Position numbers and translations under genes: made by a program. This document shows positions 16,606 through 23,799 of a stretch of DNA of 51,402 bases, in pieces (position 1 is the stretch's first letter; the number at the start of each line of letters is the position of its first letter). The stretch covers positions 1-51,402 of the forward strand of contig JACPNL010000002.1 of assembly GCA_016185505.1 (NCBI GenBank). Direction: 5' to 3'. Under the pieces are notes generated by a model. It made no database searches. It was not told the origin of the DNA and saw only the letters and a program-made list of their open reading frames with translations. Source of the stretch: Candidatus Yanofskyibacteriota bacterium (GTDB lineage Bacteria; Patescibacteriota; Minisyncoccia; 2-02-FULL-40-12; GWA2-44-9).

Positions 16606-17016
16606 ATGGTTTTTTCTTCTGTAATTATAATCTTCATCGCTTTTAGCGGGTTTCTGCTGGCCGCTTATATAAGGCACAAGAAGGTCTCCAAAGAGACTCT
16701 TGTTTGTCCCTTAAAAGCCGACTGTGACACGGTCATATTCAGCGATTACTCGAAATTTTTTGGAGTGCCGGTGGAACTTTTGGGGATGGCATACTATTTA
16801 ACTGTTGCTGTCGCTTACGGAGTTTTTCTCTCCGTTCCAGTTGATATGCCGCAAGTCATAGTATTGGGAATTTTCTCTATAACTGTTATCGCGTTCCTTT
16901 TCTCTCTTTATCTTACCTTCGTACAGGCGTTTGCTTTGAAACAGTGGTGTACGTGGTGTCTTATCTCAGCCGGCTTTTGCACCGGTATCTTTTTTCTGGT
17001 CTTGTTGGCGGCCTAA
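16606..17016 (+). CDS. VKOR-family disulfide-forming membrane protein
   Basis: 136 aa, four transmembrane helices, with the family's loop Cys pair (CPLKADCDTV, ~34-43), a conserved Ser/SKFFGVPVELLG loop and the active-site CTWC (~117-120) in the last helix region. VKOR takes electrons from DsbA-like partners and passes them to quinone. The upstream DsbA gene (15115) and the thioredoxin-like WCSHC protein (7189) are likely partners. ATG 16606 is used; no Shine-Dalgarno is visible. Confidence 0.88.
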   Translation: MVFSSVIIIFIAFSGFLLAAYIRHKKVSKETLVCPLKADCDTVIFSDYSKFFGVPVELLGMAYYLTVAVAYGVFLSVPVDMPQVIVLGIFSITVIAFLFSLYLTFVQAFALKQWCTWCLISAGFCTGIFFLVLLAA

Positions 17017-17020
17017 CCCC

Positions 17021-17049
17021 TTGCAAAGGAAGTTGCGTTGTGATATACT
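17021..17049 (+). promoter_or_regulatory. Sigma-70-type promoter of the RRM gene
   Basis: TTGCAA (17021-17026), 17-base spacer and TATACT (17044-17049). It would give a leader of about 160 bases containing hairpins (TAGTAGGA with TCCTACTA, and the fold-back at 17143-17211). Confidence 0.6.
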
Positions 17050-17142
17050 TAAATTATTGTAGGTTTCTCTGTCGGTAGTTTCCATCTAATCAACTAGTTA
17101 GTAGGAACTTGAGACGGAAGGTCGGTCCTACTAATAAAATCA

Positions 17143-17211
17143 TCTACGAATAACGAATCTAGTACGAATTTACGTATTCGTATATTCGTAAGTAATTCGT
17201 AATTCGTAGGT
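17143..17211. repeat. Fold-back element before the RRM gene
   Basis: CTACGAATAACGAAT on the left is matched by ATTCGTAATTCGTAG on the right, with further ATTCGTA words between. The right arm ends about five bases before the ATG at 17217. Confidence 0.75.
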
Positions 17212-17216
17212 TTAAA

Positions 17217-17558
17217 ATGGAGAAGAAATTATACATAGGTGGTTTGTCATACAACACCACCGATACCGGACTGAAGGACGCGTTTTCTCAAGCCGGTGAA
17301 GTTGTTTCTGCCGCAGTTATCACGGACAAAATGTCCGGCCGTTCAAGAGGCTTCGGCTTCGTAGAAATGGCCACAGAAGAGGATGCCCAGAAAGCCATTG
17401 ATATGTGGAATGGCAAAGAGTTAGATGGCAGAACGCTGATAGTCAACGAAGCCAAACCGATGGCCGATCGCCCGAGGAGAACAGGCGGTTTTGACAGAGA
17501 CAGAGGCGGCCGAGGAGGTTTCGGCGGCGGAGGTTATGGCGGAAGAAGGGACTACTAG
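17217..17558 (+). CDS. RRM-domain RNA-binding protein with Gly/Arg-rich tail
   Basis: 113 aa. A single RRM occupies residues ~4-80 with RNP2 LYIGGL (~5-10) and RNP1 RGFGFVEM (~43-50); the tail (~85-113) is Gly/Arg-rich. It is like the small cold-induced RNA-binding proteins of cyanobacteria and many CPR genomes, thought to act as RNA chaperones. A structured leader with its own promoter suggests post-transcriptional or temperature control (inference). Two hairpins follow the stop. Confidence 0.88.
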   Translation: MEKKLYIGGLSYNTTDTGLKDAFSQAGEVVSAAVITDKMSGRSRGFGFVEMATEEDAQKAIDMWNGKELDGRTLIVNEAKPMADRPRRTGGFDRDRGGRGGFGGGGYGGRRDY

Positions 17559-17625
17559 TTAATTTTTCGCAATGCGAAAAATTCGCGGAAGTTCGCGGAC
17601 TTAACGCAGAAAAACGCGGAAAAAC

Positions 17626-17658
17626 AAAAATTGCCCAAAAGGCAATTTTTGTTTTATT
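17626..17658 (+). terminator. Intrinsic terminator
   Basis: AAAAATTGCC and GGCAATTTTT arms with a CAAAA loop, followed by GTTTTATT. A TTTTTCGC...GCGAAAAA hairpin precedes it at about 17563. Confidence 0.8.
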
Positions 17659-17682
17659 AAAGCGAATCCGTGCGGGTCTATT

Positions 17683-17710
17683 TTGATATTTAATGTTGTT
17701 TGTGTATAAT
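17683..17710 (+). promoter_or_regulatory. Sigma-70-type promoter of tdk
   Basis: TTGATA (17683-17688), 16-base spacer and TATAAT (17705-17710); an AGAAGG Shine-Dalgarno and ATG (17740) follow. Confidence 0.65.
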
Positions 17711-17739
17711 TTCGGAAGCTCTTTTTAGAAGGATTAATA

Positions 17740-18369
17740 ATGCTCAAAGAGCCGGGAACGATTACTTTGTTTGCTGGTCCCATGAGGTCGTCAAAATCAA
17801 GAAAATTGATAGAAGCCATAAGAGACCATGAGCGCGCAAAATTAAAAATTCTCGTCGTTAAATCGCCCGAAGACACTAGAGACGGTGATAAGATAGTAGC
17901 CAAAGAAATTGTTGACGGTAAGCCGATAATTATGATGCCACCCTTGAACGCCCGTTTTGTGAATAATAAGCGGGATGTTTTAAGATTAGTGAGGAAAACC
18001 CATTGTGAGGTTTTTGCGGCTGATGAAGTGGAGTTTTTTGGTCGGTGGTTTGTTGACCTAGTTCAAGAACTGGCTTTTGAAAGAAAGATGATCGTGCTGC
18101 TTGCCGGGCTTGATCTAGACGCTTGGCGCAAGCCGTTTGGTATAATGCCGCAGCTATTGGCTCACGCTACATATACGCCAAAAGTTCAAGCGAGTTGTTT
18201 TGTATGCGGCCGTCTGGCCCAATTCACCCAAAAAACAGGGGGTGATCCCCGCAAGCGGTTTGAACCGGGCGACTTTTACGAAGCAAGATGTTTTCGTTGT
18301 CATGTTATGCCGGAGGATCTGGTAGCAGAATCATTGGGGGCATCAATAGTTATTAAGGTATCAAGTTGA
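17740..18369 (+). CDS. tdk: Thymidine kinase
   Basis: 209 aa, type II thymidine kinase for deoxythymidine salvage. Walker A is FAGPMRSSKS (~10-19; the usual GPMxSGKT has SSKS here), the Walker B-like motif is ADEVEFF (~90-96) and the substrate loop is LAGLDLDAWRKPFG (~123-136). A zinc site uses CFVCG (~154) and CFRCH (~187). All functional parts are present, so it is probably active. It has a clear promoter and Shine-Dalgarno. Confidence 0.88.
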   Translation: MLKEPGTITLFAGPMRSSKSRKLIEAIRDHERAKLKILVVKSPEDTRDGDKIVAKEIVDGKPIIMMPPLNARFVNNKRDVLRLVRKTHCEVFAADEVEFFGRWFVDLVQELAFERKMIVLLAGLDLDAWRKPFGIMPQLLAHATYTPKVQASCFVCGRLAQFTQKTGGDPRKRFEPGDFYEARCFRCHVMPEDLVAESLGASIVIKVSS

Positions 18370-18384
18370 TGCCTTTTTGTTTCT

Positions 18385-18423
18385 CCTGTGGATAAACGAC
18401 TTGCGAAGTCGTTTATCCACAGG
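18385..18423. repeat. Palindrome I copy C, intergenic
   Basis: A perfect 39-bp copy between tdk and the next gene. An open frame through it can be read as an N-terminal extension of the downstream protein, but the extension is repeat sequence. Confidence 0.95.
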
Positions 18424-18459
18424 TTTGTTGAAAGGCGTTTCTTTGCTATCTTATTCTGT

Positions 18460-18798
18460 ATGCGTTTCAATATCCCCAAAAACGATTCAAAATATCACTG
18501 GACACAGCATTCCGTGAGAAAAATGCTGTTTTACGGTTTAACGGCAGATAGGGTCAAGAGAATTATCAGAAATCCTAAAAGAATGGAAAAGGGGATAGTT
18601 CCCGATACACTGGCGGCTATGCAACCGGTGGGAACAAAAAAGAAATCCACTGAAGTGTGGACAATGTATGCGGTCAAGGGCCAAAAGAAAATCATAATTA
18701 CGGCTTGGCGATATCCAAGCACAAGTCCGGTAAGAGGCGAAATACCGATACCGGCGGATATTTTGGCCGAATTAAAAGAAGATGGGATTGTGATATAA
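18460..18798 (+). CDS. DUF4258-like small protein, unknown function
   Basis: 112 aa. The layout (HSVRKMLFYGLTADRVKRIIRNPKRME, then a strand-rich part EVWTMYAV...KIIITAWRYP) resembles DUF4258-like proteins, a group with similarity to RelE/BrnT-type folds. No toxin activity can be claimed and no antitoxin is adjacent. ATG 18460 is chosen because any longer form would be translated from palindrome I. It ends one base before the next gene. Confidence 0.55.
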   Translation: MRFNIPKNDSKYHWTQHSVRKMLFYGLTADRVKRIIRNPKRMEKGIVPDTLAAMQPVGTKKKSTEVWTMYAVKGQKKIIITAWRYPSTSPVRGEIPIPADILAELKEDGIVI

Positions 18799-18799
18799 T

Positions 18800-19030
18800 A
18801 TGACTATGATGTATAACAATTTTTTGCTGGCTCTTGGCCCGGGCTGGATGACAGTCGTTATTTTACTTGCCGTTTGGTCCCTTGTATGGAAAGGAATGGC
18901 TCTGTGGAAATCAGCTCGCCGCGCCCACAAGGTCTGGTTTGTTGTCTTGCTTGTTACCAATACCGTAGGTATTCTCGACATTCTCTATCTTTACGTTTTC
19001 TCAAAAAAATCTAAGTCTGTGGAAAGATAG
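18800..19030 (+). CDS. DUF5652-like small membrane protein
   Basis: 76 aa with two hydrophobic segments (~15-33 and ~45-66). The core pattern VWKGMALWKSARRAHKVWFVVLLVTNTVGILDILYL is typical of the DUF5652 family common in CPR bacteria and archaea. Function is unknown. It follows the previous stop by one base, so the two genes are probably cotranscribed. Confidence 0.7.
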   Translation: MTMMYNNFLLALGPGWMTVVILLAVWSLVWKGMALWKSARRAHKVWFVVLLVTNTVGILDILYLYVFSKKSKSVER

Positions 19031-19093
19031 AATTTTATTATTAGAATAATGAGATACTGAAACTGCTTCGGCGATTGTAGCGGAGATTTTAGG

Positions 19094-19121
19094 TTGACAA
19101 AATTTTTTTGAATATTATCAT
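19094..19121 (+). promoter_or_regulatory. Probable promoter
   Basis: TTGACA (19094-19099), 16-base spacer and TATCAT (19116-19121), about 45 bases before the M48-like protease start. Confidence 0.5.
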
Positions 19122-19165
19122 TTATTTAATCTTCATTTAGCTCTTTTAAATACTGAGGGCTCTCT

Positions 19166-19738
19166 ATGGCCATGGCTCGGATTTTGGCTTCTTTCTTTAC
19201 CGTATTTATGTTGGCGGGGACGATTTTAAATGCTCAAGATAGGCAGAATAATCAGATTGGTGTCGTTGCTGTAACAGAATGTTGCGCGGAAGAATGGAAA
19301 AAAGTTGTTGAGGTAACAAAAGAAGATTATCCCCATCTTACTCGCGTGTGGCTATTCGCTCTTGCGTTTCAAACCGAAAAGCCGGTTTCATATGTAGAGA
19401 ATAACTGCATAGAAATTGGTCCCGAAACGATTTTATGCCGGCTGTACATTACTGGAACTTTGCAAACGATCCTTATGCCAGAAGAGTTTTTGGGCGTTAT
19501 TGCCCACGAAGTTGGACACATTGCTAATAAAGATTTCGAGAACGAAAACCCAGAAAAACGTTCTCTCTCTATAGAAAAACGAGCTGACCTGTTTGCTTTC
19601 ATTACGCTTAGGCGTCTGAACGTGAGCCCCGCAGTTATATTGAGTGCTCTTGAAAAACTTACTTCAAAAGAGGATGCAAATGCGCAAAAAGAAAAGGATC
19701 ATAGAATCAAAGCTCTTAAAAAACTCTTGATTCGTTAG
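19166..19738 (+). CDS. Exported M48-like zinc metallopeptidase
   Basis: 190 aa with an N-terminal signal sequence (~3-22). The zinc motif HEVGH is at ~113-117 and the third ligand region is SIEKRADLFAF (~133-143), matching the ExxxD pattern of M48/Ste24-like peptidases. The domain is compact and has no further membrane segments, so it is probably a secreted or periplasm-side protease, like small BepA/LoiP types. GAGGG precedes the ATG and a terminator follows. Confidence 0.72.
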   Translation: MAMARILASFFTVFMLAGTILNAQDRQNNQIGVVAVTECCAEEWKKVVEVTKEDYPHLTRVWLFALAFQTEKPVSYVENNCIEIGPETILCRLYITGTLQTILMPEEFLGVIAHEVGHIANKDFENENPEKRSLSIEKRADLFAFITLRRLNVSPAVILSALEKLTSKEDANAQKEKDHRIKALKKLLIR

Positions 19739-19768
19739 ATGATAAAAACATAACCGTTTTGATAAAAT

Positions 19769-19796
19769 AATCCGAACCTTTTCGGGTTATTTTTAA
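19769..19796 (+). terminator. Intrinsic terminator
   Basis: AATCCGAA and TTCGGGTT arms, then ATTTTT, between the protease gene and the convergent tgt. Confidence 0.7.
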
Positions 19797-19806
19797 TATT
19801 GCAGGG

Positions 19807-21120
19807 CTAGGATTTGAATTGATTTAAAAACCTGTTTTTAAATTGCTTAAATCTGTTGTTTTTTATTGACCTGCGGATTTCTCCAAGCAAGTTATTGAAG
19901 AACCAAACGTTATGAAGGGTGGCATAACGCCTACCCTGAGCTTGCCGAATAGGTTTGGTGCTTTTAAACAATTTATACAATTTCAATCTCGTCATTCTTC
20001 TTAAACAAACCGAACACCCGCAATCTCTCTCGAGCGGAATGTCGATATTACGAAATTTCGATATGTCGAAATATTCGGTCTTGGTGTAGATGCGGCCGTG
20101 GCGGGCTTCTCTCGTTGGGATAACGCAGTCAAACAGGTCTATCCCTTGCTCAACGGCATTAAAGATGTCTTCTACTTTGCCTATACCCAGAAGGTGTCTT
20201 GGTTTTTCTTCCGGCAAGTAGGGGACAATCCACTTAAGCGTTTCAACCATCTCGTCTTTTCCGAATGAACCTCCGATGCCGATGCCGTCAAACGGCAAAG
20301 AACTGATAAATTTCGCGCTTTTAACGCGCAGCGATTTAAATCTTCCCCCTTGAACGATGCCAAATAACATCCCCGACGCTTCTCCGACGCTTTTGGTCGG
20401 AGTTCCGGTCGGGGCTCCGACTTCATTTCGTGAGCATCGGAGTTGATTCTTTTTGTGCTCACGCAAACATACCTTTGCCCAGGCATGCGTTCTCTCAAGC
20501 GCCTGTTTGTTGTAATCAAATCCATCCAAAGGAGATGTGCATTCGTCAAAAGCGAATATAATATCTGCTCCCAGTTTTTCTTGAATTTTCATTGAAAGCT
20601 CCGGTCCGAGGAATTTCCAGTCCTCCCGATTTTTTACCCGCGCTTCGCGCAGAAAAAATCGAGGATCCTCGATTTTGCGACCAAGCTTTGCTTGGGCAAA
20701 ATCGGGACACTTAAAGCGGACACCTTTGGCGGTAATCCTTATGTTTTGCCTGTGGATAAACGACTTCGCAAGTCGTTTATCCACAGGGTTTAGAATTTTG
20801 CCCACCTTATTTTCTTTGCCGAATCCAAGTGAAAAAACCTGGAACCCCCCGCTGTCGGTCATTATAGGAATTTTAGCCCTTAAAATTCCTTGAATTTTTA
20901 ACTTAGAATTTTGAATTTTTAAAGCTCGGTCCCACAAATGGTAGGTATTGCAGATCACAACTTGGGTCTTTGTCTTTTTGATGTCTGATGGTTTTAAACA
21001 TTTTACTTCGGCGTGAGTGGCGACTATTACATAGGACGGGGTTTGGATCTTGCCGTGAGGCGTGCTTAAAACGCCCAAACGGGCCTTTGTATATTTGTCT
21101 TTCTTGACGATGTTGAACAT
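19807..21120 (-). CDS. tgt: tRNA-guanine transglycosylase carrying palindromic insertions
   Basis: 437 aa. Exchanges G34 of GUN-anticodon tRNAs for preQ1. Family motifs: TPHGKIQTPSYV, TDSGGFQVFSLG, FDECTSP, LFGIVQGG, GIGIGGSFG, ETRPHLLGIG-like PRHLLGIG, DCVIPTREARHG and the zinc site CGCSVC with HNVWFF. E. coli Tgt is 375 aa. The extra length comes from three palindromic segments in frame: 39 bp (residues ~112-124), 84 bp (~138-166) and 72 bp (~227-250). Their removal leaves about 372 aa. A shorter RQAQGR repeat lies in the zinc loop. The insertions lie between motifs, so the enzyme may still be active. A TATAAT on the minus strand (21135-21140) sits 14 bases before the ATG. Confidence 0.9.
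   Translation of the reverse strand: MFNIVKKDKYTKARLGVLSTPHGKIQTPSYVIVATHAEVKCLKPSDIKKTKTQVVICNTYHLWDRALKIQNSKLKIQGILRAKIPIMTDSGGFQVFSLGFGKENKVGKILNPVDKRLAKSFIHRQNIRITAKGVRFKCPDFAQAKLGRKIEDPRFFLREARVKNREDWKFLGPELSMKIQEKLGADIIFAFDECTSPLDGFDYNKQALERTHAWAKVCLREHKKNQLRCSRNEVGAPTGTPTKSVGEASGMLFGIVQGGRFKSLRVKSAKFISSLPFDGIGIGGSFGKDEMVETLKWIVPYLPEEKPRHLLGIGKVEDIFNAVEQGIDLFDCVIPTREARHGRIYTKTEYFDISKFRNIDIPLERDCGCSVCLRRMTRLKLYKLFKSTKPIRQAQGRRYATLHNVWFFNNLLGEIRRSIKNNRFKQFKNRFLNQFKS
20371..20442. repeat. Double-hairpin insertion in tgt (CCGAC type)
   Basis: Hairpin A runs from CCCCGAC (20371) to GTCGGGG (20414) with nested CTCCGAC/GTCGGAG arms; hairpin B runs from CTCCGA (20415) to TCGGAG (20442). The total is 72 bp, a multiple of three, and it interrupts the region just before LFGIVQGG. 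Confidence 0.7.
20624..20707. repeat. Element II copy 2, in frame inside tgt
   Basis: Ends TCCCGATT and AATCGGGA enclose the same central AATCGAGGATCCTCGATT as in the copy at 7610-7679, but the two flanking hairpin loops differ. At 84 bp it adds 28 codons without a stop. Confidence 0.85.
20749..20787. repeat. Palindrome I copy D, in frame inside tgt
   Basis: A perfect 39-bp copy in the opposite orientation of the GCG centre. Read on the minus strand it adds PVDKRLAKSFIHR, a different frame from the one used in plsY. Confidence 0.95.
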
Positions 21121-21168
21121 AAAAGTCGCCTTATATTATACACCCGCTTATTAATAAAAACCCATCTC

Positions 21169-21987
21169 TTATCGGACGGGTTGGTTGAGACGGTAGTTGT
21201 GCCACTCCCAGACCAATTTTCTGGTTCTGTGGCCAAAGAACCATCCTTGGCGTATTTGATACATTATCTCTGTGTTGGTCAATATAACAATATTATTGAG
21301 CTCGGCCGCTATTTCTTGATCCAGGATCATGGAGCTCATAGTTATTTTGGCCAAAGAATCGGGGGCATATGGGACATCGGGATTAAACGATCTTGTAAGT
21401 TCTCCTACATATCTCCTGATGAATAAATACTCTTTATCAATATACATGAAACCGCTCATTCTAATGGCGGCCTCGTGGATGCCTCTGTCTTTGGCGCTGG
21501 CGTTTAGCGGGACGATCAGGTCAATGTTGGGCAGGACCGCTTTGGATCCAAACCAGAAGACATAACAGTCGCACTCAAATTGATATTTCTCCGGAAGACC
21601 TCGGTAATAATCGCTGTTTCGTTCCATAAAAACATAGTCATAGCCCAAGATAAGTATTTTGCCTAAATTGACAGAGTATCCTCCGTCGTCGCCTCGTTGT
21701 GCCGCGGGATACGCGTTGCCGTGTTTTGAAGTTTCAGTTTCAAGGGGATTGGTACAATTGCCTTTCTGATCCGATGCCTTACAGCCCCCGTCTGATTTGA
21801 GATCATATTCTTTTCTGGTTCTTTCAAATGAGACAAATTCTGTTTTAAGTATGTCGTTCTTGGTCATATTTTCTATGACATGTTTCATAAGCTCGTCAGC
21901 AGACAACACTATCTGCGAGTAAGCCGAATTAGCCCACAAAACCCCCACAATAACGGCCAAAAAAACCGGGGAACTTCGTATCCGCAT
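21169..21987 (-). CDS. Secreted protein of unknown function
   Basis: 272 aa with a signal peptide (residues ~1-24, ending near SAYSQ). The body is strand-rich, with Cys in GGCKASDQKGNC and FECDCYV. The overall plan (ADELMKHVIENM...KTEFVSFERTRKEY then alternating strands and a membrane-facing surface) is reminiscent of LolA/RseB-like lipoprotein-carrier folds, but no defining motif is seen. It is transcribed divergently from the glutaredoxin gene and followed by tgt on the same strand. Confidence 0.5.
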   Translation of the reverse strand: MRIRSSPVFLAVIVGVLWANSAYSQIVLSADELMKHVIENMTKNDILKTEFVSFERTRKEYDLKSDGGCKASDQKGNCTNPLETETSKHGNAYPAAQRGDDGGYSVNLGKILILGYDYVFMERNSDYYRGLPEKYQFECDCYVFWFGSKAVLPNIDLIVPLNASAKDRGIHEAAIRMSGFMYIDKEYLFIRRYVGELTRSFNPDVPYAPDSLAKITMSSMILDQEIAAELNNIVILTNTEIMYQIRQGWFFGHRTRKLVWEWHNYRLNQPVR

Positions 21988-22093
21988 GGTTCTCCTCTTT
22001 CTATGTCAAAAAACAAATATGTAAAGCACGATACAACATTTTCCCTGCCTTAGCAAGATTGTGTGGATAACGGGTTTATGCTAATTTTTTTAC

Positions 22094-22327
22094 ATGGCTA
22101 ATATAAAAATATACACAACTCCAACTTGCGCCTTCTGTAAAATGGCAAAAGAATATTTCAAATCAAAAAGTTTAGAATATATCGAATACGATGTGTCAAA
22201 AGACATTCCTCGGCAAAAAGAAATGATAGATAAGACCGGCCAATTCGGCGTGCCGGTGATAGATATAAATGGGCAAATTGTTATAGGATTTGATAAACCA
22301 AAAATTGACCAGCTACTTGGTTTATAG
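22094..22327 (+). CDS. Glutaredoxin/NrdH-like protein
   Basis: 77 aa with active site TCAFC (~10-14), the cis-Pro loop GVPVIDING (~52-60) and a terminal GFDKPKI typical of NrdH-like glutaredoxins in CPR bacteria. It would be reduced by the thioredoxin reductase encoded at 25351 and may feed ribonucleotide reductase or other thiol enzymes. A SOD gene follows in the same direction. Confidence 0.88.
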   Translation: MANIKIYTTPTCAFCKMAKEYFKSKSLEYIEYDVSKDIPRQKEMIDKTGQFGVPVIDINGQIVIGFDKPKIDQLLGL

Positions 22328-22419
22328 TTAAATTAAAAATTAAATATCAAATATCAAAAACACAGATTAAAAATAAAAAATTTTTGAATTTTGATTTGTC
22401 ATTTTGATTTTTAATTTAG
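22327..22419. repeat. AT-rich fold-back before the SOD gene
   Basis: The left half AAATTAAAAATTAAATATCAAA and the right half with ATTTTGATTTTTAATTT are largely complementary. The right end is five bases before the ATG at 22424. Confidence 0.65.
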
Positions 22420-22423
22420 TGTA

Positions 22424-23038
22424 ATGCCTAAGAAAACATTTAAAGAACTAGCATATAAATCCGACTCTCTGAAAGGTATTTCCCAAAAGACGATAGATAT
22501 TCATCACGGCAAGCTATACAAGGGCTACGTGGATAAGTCCAACGAGATAAAGGATAAATTAAGGCCGATAGTTCAAGGCGGAAAAGCCGAAGGCAACCAG
22601 ACATACAGCGAACTCCGCGCGTTAAAGAACGGAGAGAGTTTCGCTAACAATGGTGTTTATCTGCACGAAAATTACTTCGCCGTTCTTGGTGGCGATGGTA
22701 CACCAAAAGGCGAGGTTGCCGAGCGTCTCGCGGAACGATACGGTTCTATTGATGGCTTCAAAACATATTTCTCCGCTTGCGGAATGGCGGCGCGCGGGTG
22801 GGCGATACTGGCTTGGGATCTCCACGAGAAAGAGCTGCGTATATTTACCGCAGATGCCCAGAATCACGGCGGTATCTGGGGTGCCATACCTGTCTTATGT
22901 CTGGACGTATACGAGCATTCATATTTCATAGACACCGGTTCCGATAGGAAGTCCTATATAGAATCATTTTTTAATAACCTCAACTGGGACAAGATTGAGG
23001 CGTTTTATCAGAAGGCGAAACGAGGCGAAGCCGAGTGA
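22424..23038 (+). CDS. Fe/Mn superoxide dismutase
   Basis: 204 aa, full length. Metal ligands are the His of IDIHHGKLY (~26), the His of GVYLHENYF (~80) and the DVYEH pair (Asp and His, ~165-169). Fold landmarks include GWAILAWD and NHGGIWGAIP. It lacks a signal peptide, so it acts in the cytoplasm, converting superoxide to peroxide and oxygen. Fe or Mn preference cannot be read safely. No Shine-Dalgarno; a fold-back repeat precedes the ATG. Confidence 0.92.
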   Translation: MPKKTFKELAYKSDSLKGISQKTIDIHHGKLYKGYVDKSNEIKDKLRPIVQGGKAEGNQTYSELRALKNGESFANNGVYLHENYFAVLGGDGTPKGEVAERLAERYGSIDGFKTYFSACGMAARGWAILAWDLHEKELRIFTADAQNHGGIWGAIPVLCLDVYEHSYFIDTGSDRKSYIESFFNNLNWDKIEAFYQKAKRGEAE

Positions 23039-23064
23039 AGCCTCGCGTATTTATGGTAGCTGAC

Positions 23065-23093
23065 TTGACAGCTGGCTTTGTTTTATATATACT
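23065..23093 (+). promoter_or_regulatory. Near-consensus promoter of the variable-domain gene
   Basis: TTGACA (23065-23070), exactly 17 bases and TATACT (23088-23093). It is the best promoter match noticed in the window and precedes the stand-alone variable protein, which also has a strong GAGAGGGAAG Shine-Dalgarno. Confidence 0.75.
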
Positions 23094-23135
23094 CCAATCA
23101 CGATCTTAAACAACTTATAGAGAGGGAAGAACATA

Positions 23136-23690
23136 ATGAAGCAGCAAAGTTCTCAAACTTCTCGTCAGTTTTTGATTGATACATTCAAGTATTGGAACTT
23201 CTCGTCTGATACGGTATCTCTTGTTGAACAAAACTCCCGCCGTCCTCGGCGTATATCCCCCTTGGATATGCCATGGGGCAGGATGACCACAGATATTGAC
23301 GCAGGAAAAGTTGGCCAATATACTATAAACCCTGAAGTTCCGCGGGACTTTAGTGAAAAACGAATGCACATACCTTTCAGACAAGAACTTCAATCCCTTG
23401 AAGGCCGACCTTTGTTTGAAGTTGCCGCTCTTGTTTCGGCGAGATACGGCCGTACCCATATCATTCCCGGCATTGAGTATTGGAAATATGTGTTTGAAAA
23501 TCCTGACAAAGCCCCTGGTCTATTAAAAGATGGAAATTATCATTATTTCTTCGGTTCAGTCTTCCGTGGCTCGGTCGGCGACTGGGATGTGCCGATCGCG
23601 CATCGGGGTAGTTCGCGTTTAAGGCGGTACGGACATTGGCTGGTCGGCCCGTGGGTCTCCTGCGGCCGCGTTGTCCTCCTCGAGAAGTGA
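23136..23690 (+). CDS. Stand-alone variable protein, probable DGR target
   Basis: 184 aa. Residues ~1-40 are unrelated to anything seen here. Residues ~45-184 are homologous to the C-terminus of the AAA+ ATPase at 29038. Shared blocks are PGIEYWKYVFE, PDKAP, LLKDGNYHYFFGS, VP, RYGHW and the ending RVVLLEK. Between these the residues are mostly different, and the DNA differences fall mainly at codon positions 1 and 2. This fits a C-type-lectin-fold variable protein of a diversity-generating retroelement. No signal peptide is present. It has its own strong promoter and Shine-Dalgarno, so it is probably well expressed. Its ligand is unknown. Confidence 0.72.
   Translation: MKQQSSQTSRQFLIDTFKYWNFSSDTVSLVEQNSRRPRRISPLDMPWGRMTTDIDAGKVGQYTINPEVPRDFSEKRMHIPFRQELQSLEGRPLFEVAALVSARYGRTHIIPGIEYWKYVFENPDKAPGLLKDGNYHYFFGSVFRGSVGDWDVPIAHRGSSRLRRYGHWLVGPWVSCGRVVLLEK
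23563..23690 (+). other. Putative DGR variable repeat (VR1) in the stand-alone protein
   Basis: Aligned to 31160-31287 without gaps. About 25 differences in the ~95 bases ending at the CGC/CGT codon were counted by eye, about 21 at codon positions 1 or 2. The following GTTGTCCTCCTCGAGAAG, the stop and ~46 bp of 3' flank (to 23737) have one difference. That is the expected layout of a VR plus its conserved initiation region. Confidence 0.65.
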
Positions 23691-23799
23691 TTTTTATTTT
23701 TGAATTTTTGTTCTCTTTTCTTTGAATTTTGATTTTTTGAAATTTGTTTTGCGGCTTGCGCTAGGTTTCCTTGTAAACGGCGCAAGCCGTTTTTGCTTC

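Noticed and set aside
16443-16646. 67-codon frame across the cupredoxin-VKOR gap
   Set aside because: It is made of fold-back repeat words and overlaps both real genes.
18388-18459. Longer start for the DUF4258-like protein (GTG in palindrome I)
   Set aside because: The extension is pure repeat sequence and the conserved part starts at the ATG at 18460.
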